Below are positions 47,027 through 57,704 of a stretch of DNA of 64,000 bases, piece by piece. Below the pieces are notes generated by a model. The model was not told the origin of the DNA. It did no database searches and worked only from the letters and a program-made list of their open reading frames with translations. Numbering within the stretch: the stretch's first letter is position 1; each line of letters starts with the position of its first letter. The DNA comes from Lachancea kluyveri NRRL Y-12651 (Eukaryota > Ascomycota > Saccharomycetes > Saccharomycetales > Saccharomycetaceae): positions 1,612,001 through 1,676,000 of the forward strand of contig CM000693.1 of the NCBI GenBank assembly GCA_000149225.2, in the 5' to 3' direction. A program made the position numbers and the translations under genes.

Positions 47027-47970
47027 GTAAAGTAGACGGTTAGCTGTAGATTAATCGTGCAGATCAAAAAGTGGGTGGTTGGTCTTTACTTTTAGCAACT
47101 CTCTTTTTTTCCCAAGTGTGGATTTTTGTTTTCTTTTTTTTTTTTTTTTTTTTTTCTCAGAAAAAAAAAAATCCCCAGTAGAAGAAGACGTTCAACGTTT
47201 TTTGTTTCGATGTGAATGTGATTATACCTTGTACGTCTGTTGTTTTCCGCTCTTTTTTTTTTTTTTTTTACCTTTTTCGTTGTTTTTTCCTTTATAACGA
47301 GGGGGAAAACGTTACTATTAACGGAATTTGTAAACTGTTAAGCAAAGGAAACAAGAGATGTGGATAGGAAAAAGAGCGGTTTAATTAGACAGAAAGTAGT
47401 ATATGGGAGAGAAAAGAAACAATTGGGAAGTGGGTGTAGGAGACACGGGGAGCAAGACAGCGTAATAGCAAGAGATGTTTGCATTGTGTAACCATCACAT
47501 GGAAGCAAAAGCTCCCTTTCTTGCACAGAGAAGAGGGATGGTGGGTAGATGTGTTTATTCATCCCCTCGGAAAGTGCGAGGCAACGGAGGAGGGAATTTC
47601 CGACGACCTTGCGGTGGTTTGTAGAACCCTTGCACCGCAGGTGTATACATCTGCACACGTGTCCAACCCTTGCAGAGCGACTGCCACAGAAAATGTGGCG
47701 GCGCTCATATGTATGACGCATTCGTCCACATGTGCAGCCGTACACCGAGCTCTGTTTATTGCACGTGCCTTCCTGCCGCCGCCTCCGCCACCACCGTATT
47801 ATGGTGGAAATTTTTGTGGCTGCTGGACACATCCCCCAAATATCTTATGGTTTGGATCTCTGGGCTCCCTCCGACTTCGGCCCCCAACTCCTTTGCAGGG
47901 CTTAGACACACTGCTACGTATGTGATGACTTTATCCTATATGATCTACATGGTTGGCGGCTACATAACAC
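47027..47970. promoter_or_regulatory. CAB3 upstream region, 944 bp, with homopolymer hairpin
   Basis: Both flanking genes read leftward, so this is CAB3 promoter and the 3' side of the unknown gene. T22 (47134-47155), spacer CTCAG and A11 (47161-47171) form an inverted homopolymer pair about 110-145 bp before the CAB3 ATG; a further T17 lies at 47253-47269. CACGTG occurs near 47656 and 47764. Frames at 47338-47832 (minus) and 47479-47925 (plus) look random. Confidence 0.45.
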
Positions 47971-48873
47971 TTACAATCTTCCTCCAACTCTGCCGTCAAT
48001 GAGTGGTGTACTAGTAGTGTCTGTGGCACTCGGCCTGTAGTTTGCAGTGATACCGTTTAATTCCTTGTCACAGTAGCTACTAGCCGGCACAACGGTACTT
48101 GCATTGCTCGAGATCATCTCCCATGCCTTCTTGTTCCGCAAAGCATCGGTAGTGGACGCGGTACAAGGCGCCATCAACTCGAACGGTATAGAGTCCATAT
48201 CCTGTAAACACCGCTCGACATTCTCGTTGGACCCCAAGTATTTCTCAGTTAAAGTGGGTCTTAGCCTCTTGTGTAGTTTGAATCGGAAACCGCGTAGCTT
48301 GTGCATCTTGCTTTTTCTGACGCTTCTTTTTGTTTTCCCTTCTGTGGTTTCCTCGACCGATGACACAATACTGAGCTCCTCTATCTCTTGGCTGGCTAAA
48401 AGGCTTGAACTGCACCTTCGAGTGCTACCGCACTCCATGTTCTCGTTGCTCCCGAATGGCTCGCCCATCGTCGGCAGATACGTTTCTTGTGTTTCACGGT
48501 CCGCATCTGCACCTTGAACTTTATCTTTATTGTTATTAAGGTTAGCGTTATTGGTTTTGTGAGTGTTGGCAGTGTCGTTGCCGCTGCTGCCGCTGCTTTT
48601 TCCGTGGTTGTTTTTATCACTATTGTTCTTCCATCTTCTGAATCGATGCCGAAGTCTACCACTTAGCTTTGTCTCATGTAATGGACTAGTTTCTAATTTA
48701 TTTCGTGAAAATACCTCTCTGACTGTACTCCTGATAGACTTGCGGTTAAGTGTGGCGGATTGATTGGCTATGAGAGCTTCGACTAAAGTGTCTTGGGACT
48801 GGTTATACATTCCTTGAACAACTCTAGCATTTCTGTATATTTCTGGCAAAATTTCTTCTTCCCTCATCATCAT
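47971..48873 (-). CDS. Unrecognised serine-rich, basic protein, 300 residues
   Basis: I do not recognise this protein. It begins MMMREEEILPEIYRNARVVQGMY, with an amphipathic helix, and continues as a Ser/Asn/Thr-rich, probably disordered chain. Two strongly basic patches stand out: RLRHRFRRWKNN (about 73-84) and KRSVRKSKMHKLRGFRFKLHK inside 182-202. A short motif recurs: GSNENMEC (141-148) and GSNENVER (214-221). The asparagine run NNANLNNNKDK lies near 108-118. No membrane segment, signal or enzyme motif is seen. The frame is open for 903 bp with an ATG in a clean promoter context, so it is probably real. The basic patches suggest nucleic-acid, membrane or nuclear-import binding. It sits at the join between the CAB3 and CCE1 blocks. 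Confidence 0.7.
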   Translation of the reverse strand: MMMREEEILPEIYRNARVVQGMYNQSQDTLVEALIANQSATLNRKSIRSTVREVFSRNKLETSPLHETKLSGRLRHRFRRWKNNSDKNNHGKSSGSSGNDTANTHKTNNANLNNNKDKVQGADADRETQETYLPTMGEPFGSNENMECGSTRRCSSSLLASQEIEELSIVSSVEETTEGKTKRSVRKSKMHKLRGFRFKLHKRLRPTLTEKYLGSNENVERCLQDMDSIPFELMAPCTASTTDALRNKKAWEMISSNASTVVPASSYCDKELNGITANYRPSATDTTSTPLIDGRVGGRL

Positions 48874-49640
48874 GTATATTCTTTTTTCTCATGCGTTGGA
48901 CAGAAAGAAAGACGACTGTTAATAACTTGTAAGTTTTGTGCAAATTAAACCAAGAAAAAGGGAAGAAGCAGAAAGAAAAAAAACAAATGAAAAAAAAAAA
49001 AAAAAAAAAAGAGGCACTGTGTATTTACCTCTTATTTAAAAGCTTGTGTGTCTGTCACGGTAGAGGCTGCGTCGTAAATAGAAAATTGAAGGGGAAACAG
49101 GTGTCTTTTTGATAATGAGCTGACCCGAAATCTTGAAGAAATTGATGGACAATTATTCGCGCATGATGAGCTCACACTTTTTCTTTTTTATCCGCCTTTA
49201 TTACTCTATGTTCTTGAAAAAATACTAATGGGTTGGAAGGAGGATCCATTCCGTTAGTGTGTCTTTCTCACTTTTATTTACTGCAAGTAGTAAAAAAAAA
49301 CTGACGCCGATTGTAAAAATGGTAATTACAGAGCTTAGGAAAAGCAATAGAATATCTGTACGAAAACAAAGCGCACTTCCGGTTTGAAAATCCAAAACAA
49401 TGAGATGTACGTATATATATATGTGTGTATTGTGGAAAGGTGGACTGGGAATAACCGGTTGGTTGCGTTGTTCGTTGTCTCTCCTTTTCGAAAACAAATA
49501 TCCATCTTTGTTGACACTGGTAGTGTGACGTGTAACGTGATATTACCATTTGCCTCTGTTTTGGAATCTCATTCGGAACTATTACTGTCCACATGAGACT
49601 GATGGGTTTTATTCATCTCGAACGCTCTGGTGCCCAAAAT
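48874..49640. promoter_or_regulatory. Divergent region between the unknown gene and CCE1, about 770 bp
   Basis: This contains a run of 21 A residues (48990-49010) about 120-140 bp before the unknown gene, as in a poly(dA:dT) promoter, plus an A9 near 49291 and an ATAT run near 49412-49422. Minus-strand frames (49225-49497, 49274-49594) have no family features. No RNA gene is seen. Confidence 0.4.
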
Positions 49641-50726
49641 ATGTCCAAAAATAAGGTTAAACTGAAGGGAATCGTTTCTGGTATAGAACACTACTGTAAA
49701 AAAAGTGATGCAAAGACTTTAAAAAAGATGGCCTTCTCAATTGGCTCGAAGGAAGGTTCCAGCAAAACTGAAATTAGGAACAATATCTTGTACCAATCAA
49801 CATTGCTACATGATTTGAACAAAATTCGAGAACAAAAGGGCAAATTGGACATTATGGCTATAGATATGGGTATTGAGAATTTTGCCTACAGTAGGTTTTC
49901 ATGGTCTTTGGATGACCAGACGCCTGTACTGACACAGTGGGGTAAGATAAGACTCGGTGAAAAGTTTTTGGAGCCCGGAATGAAAGCATCGATACTGCAG
50001 CCAAATGTGATGTCTGAGTTGGGTTTTAATTTGACCAAATTCCTAACTTCAAACTCTCCCGATGCGTTTGTCATTGAAAGGCAGCGTGCCAGAACCATGG
50101 GGTCAGCCAACGTATTTGAACCCATTTTAAAAGTCAACATCTTGGAACACGTTCTATTTTCTAATTTGGAGTACAGGTTGCTACTGGAAAGGGAAAATAA
50201 ATATTCAAAGCAAAAGGAGTATTTGGTCAAGTCTTCGGACCCAAAGCGTATGACCGATTACTGGTGTAAACTAGTTCCTACGAAAAACTTATTGGAGGCG
50301 AAATATGGCAGAGGATCTCCTAAGATGGAATTGAAGTCCACTTCTTCGACGTTAACTAAAATGTTGAAAATCTCTCTTGTACAATCGTTGCTTCAGGATC
50401 AACTAACCGATAAAAAATTCAACAAGTTTACTCTGTCTACCGATCTGCAGGAAGTGTTTGGTAAAAGCCTTGAAAGTCAGAATTTCAGCTTTTTTGAAGC
50501 TTTAAGTTTGGATGATGCCGCTGGCAAAAACAAAAACGACGATTTGGCCGACTCTTTATTGCATGGTTTAGCATGGTTAGACTGGATTGCAAATTACCAG
50601 GAAATTACAAGGGTAATCAAGTTAAATTCGTACGACGAAAAAGGCTTACACGCCTTTAATGCGTACCATAAGCAAAAAAGGATAGACCTCGAAACTTTTA
50701 GCCGTAGCGTTATAACGAAATTGTGA
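49641..50726 (+). CDS. CCE1: Mitochondrial Holliday-junction resolvase Cce1 (ancestor of CCE1 and MRS1)
   Basis: From ATG 49641 the protein is 361 residues (S. cerevisiae Cce1, YKL011C, is 353; Mrs1 is 363). An upstream ATG at 49593 adds 16 residues that could aid import. Cce1 cuts four-way junctions in mitochondrial DNA. The N-terminal SAP-like region (ISG...CKKSDAKTLKKMAFSIGS) is followed by the RNase H-like core: DIMAIDMGIENFAYS (first acidic residue), FVIERQRARTM (Glu), and KNKNDDLADSLLHGLAWLDW (paired Asp). All acidic residues are present, so nuclease activity is expected. Mrs1, a splicing cofactor next to SEC11 in S. cerevisiae, is its duplicate. SEC11 is two genes away here. Confidence 0.93.
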   Translation: MSKNKVKLKGIVSGIEHYCKKSDAKTLKKMAFSIGSKEGSSKTEIRNNILYQSTLLHDLNKIREQKGKLDIMAIDMGIENFAYSRFSWSLDDQTPVLTQWGKIRLGEKFLEPGMKASILQPNVMSELGFNLTKFLTSNSPDAFVIERQRARTMGSANVFEPILKVNILEHVLFSNLEYRLLLERENKYSKQKEYLVKSSDPKRMTDYWCKLVPTKNLLEAKYGRGSPKMELKSTSSTLTKMLKISLVQSLLQDQLTDKKFNKFTLSTDLQEVFGKSLESQNFSFFEALSLDDAAGKNKNDDLADSLLHGLAWLDWIANYQEITRVIKLNSYDEKGLHAFNAYHKQKRIDLETFSRSVITKL

Positions 50727-50829
50727 ACGCCTTCTTTCTGACTTGGTATTCATAATTTAACAAAAATATATATATATATATATATACATACATGTATTTG
50801 CTTGTTAAAGATGCTGTAACGCTATTGGT

Positions 50830-51501
50830 TTATAAACTTTGAATAAATTCAGAAATTGGTTGTTCGCCATTGGCTAAGGGAATCGTCTTACGAATAGTCT
50901 TCTGAGGGTTTAACAAGGACTCGACAATTACCGATGCAACATCTTCTCTTTGAATGGCATAGTGATTTTTCTTTGTTTCCTGGACTCTAGCAACTGGAGT
51001 CAATTTACCAGTACCACCGCCTAACATCAAAGAGCCAGGATGTAAAATGGTGTAATCGAGTTTTGAGTTTTTGACCTCATGATCGGCTGTTCTTTTTGCA
51101 ATGTAGTAGTTTCTCAAAGCGGTATTCCACCAAAACTCGCGGTTTTCAGCATTTATAGCTGAAACAACAATAAATCTTTTGATACCAGCAATTTCGCATG
51201 CTTCAATTGTCTTGACGCAGCCATCCAAATCGACTGTGAAGATTCTTTCGACACCCTTGCCCCCAGCACCAGCTGAGAACACAACAGCATCACAGCCTTT
51301 CAAGGCAGCGGCAATTTGTCCCACATTGGAATCTTCAATACTTGTCAATGAGGCTTCAATACCAACTTCCCGCTCGAAATGATCAACCTGTTCTTCAGTC
51401 CGAACTAAGGCCAACGGTGTAGCAAAACTCTTGCATTCTTTTAGCTTATCACACACTAACCTACCAACTTTGCCGTTAGCACCAACTATAGCAACTTTCA
51501 T
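50830..51501 (-). CDS. YMR090W: YMR090W-type NAD(P)-binding Rossmann protein
   Basis: This 223-residue protein (S. cerevisiae YMR090W is 227) starts at ATG 51501; the longer open frame needs a TTG. It is an atypical short-chain dehydrogenase related to plant and bacterial YwnB/SDR-a5 proteins. The dinucleotide loop GANGKVGR is at residues 7-14. GCDAVVFSAGAGGKG, RFIVVSAINAENREFWW, YYIAKRTADHEVKNS and DYTILHPGSL follow the family; AKR..AD replaces the classical YxxxK. Its substrate is unknown even in S. cerevisiae, where it is non-essential. It is divergent from SEC11 with 267 bp between starts. Confidence 0.9.
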   Translation of the reverse strand: MKVAIVGANGKVGRLVCDKLKECKSFATPLALVRTEEQVDHFEREVGIEASLTSIEDSNVGQIAAALKGCDAVVFSAGAGGKGVERIFTVDLDGCVKTIEACEIAGIKRFIVVSAINAENREFWWNTALRNYYIAKRTADHEVKNSKLDYTILHPGSLMLGGGTGKLTPVARVQETKKNHYAIQREDVASVIVESLLNPQKTIRKTIPLANGEQPISEFIQSL

Positions 51502-51768
51502 ATTAACACGATATCTCTTGGTTAGCAAAAAATAAAGAACTCTTTCTTAAATGAATCTGTTGAAATGTTGATATGTTTGCCAGCCAAGATATAAGGGGAG
51601 GGGTTTGGCAATCCACATATAAAACGTATAATTTCCTCTATGCGACTTAATTCTTCGTTTTTAATGATAACTATTTGAGATTTACTACTAGCGCACAACT
51701 TCTAATTAACGCAGTATGTTGTCCCTAAAAGATACCGAAAAGTAAAGCAAAGAAGTCACTGGGAGACT

Positions 51769-52275
51769 ATGAACTTAAGACTGGAATTGACGCGTTTCTT
51801 GAACGTATGTTTTGTTTTGGCTTCAGCTTTCATGTTTTGGAAGGGTTTGTCCATTGCAACAAACTCCCATTCACCAATTGTCGTTGTCCTATCTGGTTCT
51901 ATGGAACCAGCTTTCCAAAGAGGTGATATATTATTCTTGTGGAATAGAAATGAACAAAATAAGGTTGGTGACATTGTTGTCTATGAGGTCGACGGGAAGG
52001 ACATTCCGATTGTTCATAGAGTTTTAAGAGAGCATCACAATGAAATCACTGGAAAACAGTTTTTGTTGACTAAAGGTGATAACAACGCAGGTAATGATAT
52101 TCCACTATACGCCGGCAGAAAGATTTATTTACAAAAGGATAAGGATATTGTTGGTACTGTCAAGGGATATATACCTCAACTGGGATACGTTACGATCTGG
52201 ATTTCTGAGAACAAGTATGCTAAGTTTGCATTAATGGGCATACTTGGTCTTAGTGCACTCTTAAGTAATGAATAG
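51769..52275 (+). CDS. SEC11: Signal peptidase catalytic subunit Sec11
   Basis: This 168-residue protein (S. cerevisiae Sec11, YIR022W, is 167) removes signal peptides in the ER membrane. An N-terminal membrane anchor (about 11-30, [20 protein letters not shown]) precedes the catalytic domain: [14 protein letters not shown] with Ser44, VHRV with His83, and KGDNN with Asp104. Asp110 follows in [10 protein letters not shown] second hydrophobic segment ends the protein ([13 protein letters not shown]). All residues of the Ser-His-Asp centre are in place. In S. cerevisiae it neighbours MRS1 and DAL81. Here PRP40 and ARC19 lie between it and DAL81. Confidence 0.97.
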   Translation: MNLRLELTRFLNVCFVLASAFMFWKGLSIATNSHSPIVVVLSGSMEPAFQRGDILFLWNRNEQNKVGDIVVYEVDGKDIPIVHRVLREHHNEITGKQFLLTKGDNNAGNDIPLYAGRKIYLQKDKDIVGTVKGYIPQLGYVTIWISENKYAKFALMGILGLSALLSNE

Positions 52276-52377
52276 ATATATATATACATGTGTGTATGTA
52301 TGTATCTTCTCAAAACCAAATGATGAAAGGAGAAACGGCATGCCCTTTGCTATAACAAAAAGTACAAACGGTTCACT

Positions 52378-54084
52378 TCAATAGTCTAATTCTACGGGGG
52401 TCAAGTGCCTTTTTCTTGGATTATTGGGAGGTGCCACTGGGTGCTGTGGTATTTGGTTTGGCTTGAATTCTTGAAAGATCTGGATTTTAAGCTGTCTATC
52501 ATCTAGATCAGCAAACTCGGGGAAATTTTTCAGTTGCTCTTCCGCATCCTCCCATTTCTCGGGCTTTGGTCTACCCATACCATAGAATCTTTGTAAAAGT
52601 AAACGGAAGTATTGTTTGCGCTGTTCCAGTAACCTTTGAGCTATTTCTTTCTCCTTTTGTAACTTCAACTGATGAGCTTTTACAATCTGCGAGACTATAA
52701 CCTCGATGTCGAGTTCGTCAACCGCTTGGAATTGGTGATTGCCTGCTATGATAGCTGTTATCTTGGAATGGTCTTCGGCTGCATCTTCAGACCATGAAAA
52801 CTTTGCGTCGATGAGTAATTGCTCACCTATGTTTTTTTGACCGTTGATTACAAGAGTTTTTTCTTCAACTAGATCCAAGAATAAATCCAGTGCTGATGAA
52901 CCATTGCGTCCAAGCATTGCTAAAAATCTCGAATCGTTTCTCAGAAGTGGGTAGACGTCATCCCATCTACTGGTAGAACGAATCTTGTCGCCAAGCTCTT
53001 TTAACAAGTCTTTGAAACCATCTCGAGCAATTCTATCGTTCCTGTAGTTGTGATTGTTTAGATGTTCTAGCTTCAGTTGATACTCTCCGATGAACTTTTC
53101 AACCATGGATATGTATTCTTGCAAAATTTCCTCTCGTGTTAAAACCTCAAAATGTTTATTTGCCATGAAACGTTCGCTGTTCTCAAACAAATAAGTGGTA
53201 GAAAGTTCAGACCACGACAGAACTTCTTCCTCGTCAGGCATTATCGAACTCAAATACTCTCTCAGCTCCTGCAAAGCTTGTTTTTTCAACTTTTCTTGTG
53301 ATTCGGTATGCTCTTTGCAGAGGCCATCAATGTACTCCTGGAAGGTTTCTCTTTTGACACGCTCACTCACCACAGAGTGCTTGTAAATTGGCTCATTTGA
53401 TATAAGTCTTTTCGCGGTAGGCCACCTGGTATAGTAGCGAATTGTATCGTTGTTCGAAAGTACGGTGATAAAAGCATTTTTAAACTTACTCACAGCAGCA
53501 TGTTCTTTCAACAACTGGTCTTCGGATCTATTAGATAGATACTTTTCAAACATCTGCTGCTTCCATAATGGGTCATCATCTATGCACCAATACCTAGCAT
53601 CTTTGCAGCTCAATTCTGAAATAATCCTGTTGAAAGACCAAGTTGAATCTATCTGGTGATCCTTAAGCATCTGCATAAACACAGACTCAGCCTCGCTTCT
53701 GGCTTTAGGAGAGACATACAAAATTGAGGATTTGTTGTGATACTTGTCGTCTTCCTGGGATACTGCCGTTAGGATTTCGTTTTGGTTCTGTCTCGGATCT
53801 TTTTCCTTGTTCTGTCGAACAGGAATTTCTGCTTTGGCTTGGACATCTTGCTCTTGGTCGGGTAGCACGGGCAGTTCCCAACGTGATTCACCAGAAGCTT
53901 CATTGTAGTAGTATGTCTGCTTGCCCGCTGTACTGCCCACCTTCCAACCATGTGCCAGCAGCCTACGTTCTAGTTCTGAGTACAACTCCTGCGGTTTTGT
54001 CCATGTGGTTTCACTAGTAGCAGTGTTGTAATAGTATATTCTTCCTTGCAGGTCCTTGGCCTCTTTCCATGTAGCCTCGGTCAT
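52378..54084 (-). CDS. PRP40: U1 snRNP splicing factor Prp40
   Basis: This 568-residue protein (S. cerevisiae Prp40, YKL012W, is 583) bridges the 5' splice site and branch site by contacting Luc7/Snu71 and Msl5. Two WW domains open the protein: W6 to W28 (TWKEAKDLQGRIYYYNTATSETTW) and about 46-72 (GWKVGSTAGKQTYYYNEASGESRW). Six FF-type helical repeats follow, starting with AESVFMQMLKDHQIDSTWSFNRII and FEKYLSNRSEDQLL. The C-terminus KRHLTPVELDY is like S. cerevisiae. It is relevant here because the genome has at least two TACTAAC introns in this window alone. It is divergent from ARC19. Confidence 0.96.
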   Translation of the reverse strand: MTEATWKEAKDLQGRIYYYNTATSETTWTKPQELYSELERRLLAHGWKVGSTAGKQTYYYNEASGESRWELPVLPDQEQDVQAKAEIPVRQNKEKDPRQNQNEILTAVSQEDDKYHNKSSILYVSPKARSEAESVFMQMLKDHQIDSTWSFNRIISELSCKDARYWCIDDDPLWKQQMFEKYLSNRSEDQLLKEHAAVSKFKNAFITVLSNNDTIRYYTRWPTAKRLISNEPIYKHSVVSERVKRETFQEYIDGLCKEHTESQEKLKKQALQELREYLSSIMPDEEEVLSWSELSTTYLFENSERFMANKHFEVLTREEILQEYISMVEKFIGEYQLKLEHLNNHNYRNDRIARDGFKDLLKELGDKIRSTSRWDDVYPLLRNDSRFLAMLGRNGSSALDLFLDLVEEKTLVINGQKNIGEQLLIDAKFSWSEDAAEDHSKITAIIAGNHQFQAVDELDIEVIVSQIVKAHQLKLQKEKEIAQRLLEQRKQYFRLLLQRFYGMGRPKPEKWEDAEEQLKNFPEFADLDDRQLKIQIFQEFKPNQIPQHPVAPPNNPRKRHLTPVELDY

Positions 54085-54287
54085 ATCAAATGCTCGTTTG
54101 TTGTTCCAACTGTCTTATATTGCAGTTAAATACGTGATGAGCTCTACTTCTGTATCACTCTCGATAATGGGTTTTGGCCGGGTGACGCTTGCACCTTCAT
54201 CGTTTTTTAAACAAACAGAAAAGGGGAAAAACCGATTAAATCCAAGTGGGCTCTAAATCACAAACACATACTACCAAACAAAAGAAT

Positions 54288-54803
54288 ATGTCCCAGTCTC
54301 TCCGCCCATATTTGACAGCAGTGCGCTACTCCTTGCAGGCTGCTCTGAACTTGAGCAATTTTTCTTCTCAAGAAGTGGAAAGACACAACAGACCAGAGAT
54401 CGAAGTCAACAACCAAAGCGCAGAGCTCTTGCTGCAGCCTATGCACATTTCTCGTAATGAACACGAACAAGTACTAATTGAGCCCAGTGTCAATTCTGTG
54501 CGTGTCAGCATCAAGGTCAAGCAAGCAGACGAGATCGAACAGATTTTGGTCCACAAATTCACTAGATTCTTGGAACAACGTGCTGAGTCCTTTTACATTC
54601 TAAGACGTGTTGCGATCCACGGCTACAGTATTTCGTTTTTGATTACCAACAAGCATACAGAAACCATGAAAACCGAGAAGTTGGTGGATTTCATTATCGA
54701 ATTTATGGAAGAGGTTGACAAGGAGATTAGTGAAATGAAATTATTTTTGAATGCCAGAGCAAGATTTGTTGCGGAGGCATACCTTGGCGAGTTCGTCTAC
54801 TAG
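54288..54803 (+). CDS. ARC19: Arp2/3 complex subunit ARPC4
   Basis: This 171-residue protein is identical in length to S. cerevisiae Arc19 (YKL013C). The ATG at 54288 is used; the frame upstream lacks an ATG. ARPC4 forms the core dimer with ARPC2 that holds the actin-nucleating Arp2/3 complex together at endocytic patches. [67 protein letters not shown] and the C-terminal [28 protein letters not shown] are strongly conserved. It is compact and intronless. Confidence 0.97.
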   Translation: MSQSLRPYLTAVRYSLQAALNLSNFSSQEVERHNRPEIEVNNQSAELLLQPMHISRNEHEQVLIEPSVNSVRVSIKVKQADEIEQILVHKFTRFLEQRAESFYILRRVAIHGYSISFLITNKHTETMKTEKLVDFIIEFMEEVDKEISEMKLFLNARARFVAEAYLGEFVY

Positions 54804-55184
54804 TGAATGATATCTAGTGTGTATATAGTCAGGAAATCGATTCTGCATTACGTTTATGCTCGATGCTCGATGCTGTGGGACCGTGTTCTGGCGAGTGTTA
54901 CCCTGTCTGCCTTTGTACGGCACCTTTTTTTTCTTTTTTTTCCCTTCCCAATTAATTTATGGAATTTTCCGAAGCTCATCTGGTTCCCCTTTCATTCCTT
55001 TCTTCTTTACAGGAACATATCAGTGATATAGCTCAACTGCAAGGAAAATACCATACTTGATCAATTTGGAAAATCTTGCCTATATTAAATTAGTCTCGCT
55101 CCCACTCAATTCTTTGTTTGTGTTCTTACTTGCTTCTGAAGTACTGGTTGAACTTTTTTTTTGGCTTAAAACAACAGCTGACAG
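54804..55184. promoter_or_regulatory. ARC19 3' end and DAL81 promoter, 381 bp
   Basis: Both genes read rightward. This includes a pyrimidine tract (54926-54950) and a TTTCCGAAG that faintly recalls a centromere element but lacks its context. No other feature is seen. Confidence 0.4.
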
Positions 55185-57670
55185 ATGTCTAATAACAACA
55201 TAGATTTGTGGAGCGCAGCCGGTAATGGCAATAGTAATGGTAATGTTAACGGTAATGGCAGTGGAAATAATAATAACAGTTTAAACACTTCCATGTTAAG
55301 CTTCAATGACAACTACGATAGCATATTAAACAGCTTGGCTAATAGCCACACTCAAATCCCGTCCGGGAATCCAAACAACAGCAACAACAACGATAATAAT
55401 AACAACAGTAGGTCTAACAACGGCGGTGGCAATAATAATTCTAACGGCGAAAATAATGGTGTGGACCAATCTATACAGCACAACCTTCCGAATCTGAATG
55501 ATAAAGTTGCTGACAAACAGAACTTGGATCTTTTGTTACAACACTACCAGGATCTGTTAAGTAGATCAGGCAGCAGCAACTCTCCGCAATTTAACAACAG
55601 CACTTCAAATGCCACTACCCCGATTACGAAAAATAACAATGAAAACAAATCTACAATTACTGAGAAGCCGTGCGACCATTGTAGAAGGAGGCAAACCAAA
55701 TGTGTCATAGTTCCAGACTTAGCCAACTGTGTTCAATGTGAAACGAAGGGTATTAAATGTACTTACTCCGAACTTCCATCTTCTAGAATTGCAACGGAGT
55801 TGTTGCAAGAGCAACAGAAAAGGTCTAGAGTTGACGAAAACGTCAATGTTCACGAACTGCTGAAAAGGGCCAAACTGAACAACAACGATGGTGTCTCCCA
55901 GTACTATTCAGAACTCTTACAAAATTTGAATCAAGGCGTGAACAATAACGCCAATAAAGGTGCTACAAATTTTAACGTTAACAGGGCTGGCTCGCCTGTC
56001 TACTACAGCACCGCCTCGTATAACAGTAGTGGCTCTCCTTCAAACATTTCCGCCATCACCAACTTCCAAGCCAATACAAATAGCAATAGCAACACAAACC
56101 TTGCCTTGCCGCAAAGGCAGCCGTATGCCCAACCCCCAATACAGTATCCGAGGTCATCTTTCTATGTCGGACCAACCTCTGTATTTGACATTAACTTGAT
56201 TAATCATGTAAAATTGGACAAGATTGATCAAGTTCAACTATCTAAAACTTTGGCCTTAAGAAAGGTTGCTCCCAATGTGCAATTTGTCTTACGTGATGAT
56301 TTTAACCAACAACTATACCTGAAACAGGAACAAGAAATCGATATGGTTGAGAAATTAATACATCCTCATGGGAAAATTTTGGTTGACATTTTTTTCAAAC
56401 TGATTCATCCCTATTTTCCAATTCTACACGAACGTGTCTTTCTCGAAAAGTATTCGAGATCTTATAGAGAGCTAACCGCTCCATTATTAGCTGCCATTTA
56501 TTCACTGGCGTTACAATGGTGGGAATTTCATCCCCAATTGGTTGGCTTTCCAAAACCAGATGTTGTAGAGCAGTTGAACGAAATCGCATTGAGGACATTT
56601 TTCGATGTTGTTGAAAGGCCAAAACTTAGTATTGTACAAACGGGGCTTTTGATCTTACAGTGCAGGAGTGAATGCCCTAACAACTGGGTAATATGTTCAG
56701 AAGTTGTTGCTTTGGCAGAGGACTTGGGTCTAGGTGTCGATTGTCAGGACTGGAGACTGCCACGTTGGGAAAGGGGTTTGAGAAGAAGATTGGCTTGGGC
56801 AGTGTGGACTCAGGACAAGTGGCTGTCCCTTATGGAATCGCGCCATTCGCACTTAATTTTGGGTAGAAACTGGTTGGTAAAGATGCTAGCTGAGGATGAC
56901 TTCCCGGACAAGTCACCTGTAATCAGCAACAGTCAGAACGTTTCTAACGCTAATGGTGTTTCAAGTGTTAATCGTGCCAGCCCTATCGGCAACATTTCTA
57001 TGTTGGATTTATCGCCTACGGATGAAGATTTTGACAGCGGAAAAATGCTGTTTCAGCAAATGGTTTCTTTGAGTATAATATTGGGTGAGATCTTAGATAC
57101 TTTTTACACGTTGGGTGCGATTAAGACAACAAACAAGATTGAACAGGTGTTGAAGCTTGCTAAACCTTTGCAGTTGAAACTCAGGGAATGGTATCATTCT
57201 CTACCATCTCAGCTATCCATGAATAACTTTCAAGCAAGAAAACTCAATAGTAATGCCGCGTTAACTTTGGCTTACTTTGCAGCTGAAATCACGCTTCACA
57301 GGAAAATTATCAGTACTTTGAAACCAGAGACCCCAAAGGAGCTGGTACAAGTATGTCGCACCGCAGCTAAGACGAGATTAATTGCAGCCATTGAATTCAT
57401 TCGTGACTTAAAAACTGAACACATAAACTCTTTCTGGTACACATGCTCCACCGGTAATTTGACTTTAATTGGCACATTTGCTGCCTTGCTATATGTTACG
57501 TCATCAGATAAAGATGAGTCTGTTCTGTTTAGAGACTGTTTGCGTAACTATGTTTGGATTTTAAGAATGTCTGCAAAGAGCTTCGAAAAAGCTGGTAATG
57601 GTTTGAAGAGGATACACATGCTTCTAACTCAGATCCCAGGGTTATTGACAGACGAGCCATCACAGACGAG

Positions 57671-57704
<34 letters not shown>

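Noticed and set aside
47338-47925. Open frames on both strands upstream of CAB3
   Set aside because: They overlap each other, have no recognisable domains and sit in promoter sequence.
54956-54974. Centromere CDEIII-like TTTATG...TTTCCGAAG
   Set aside because: Spacing between the two halves is wrong, and there is no adjacent 80-bp AT-rich CDEII or properly placed CDEI.
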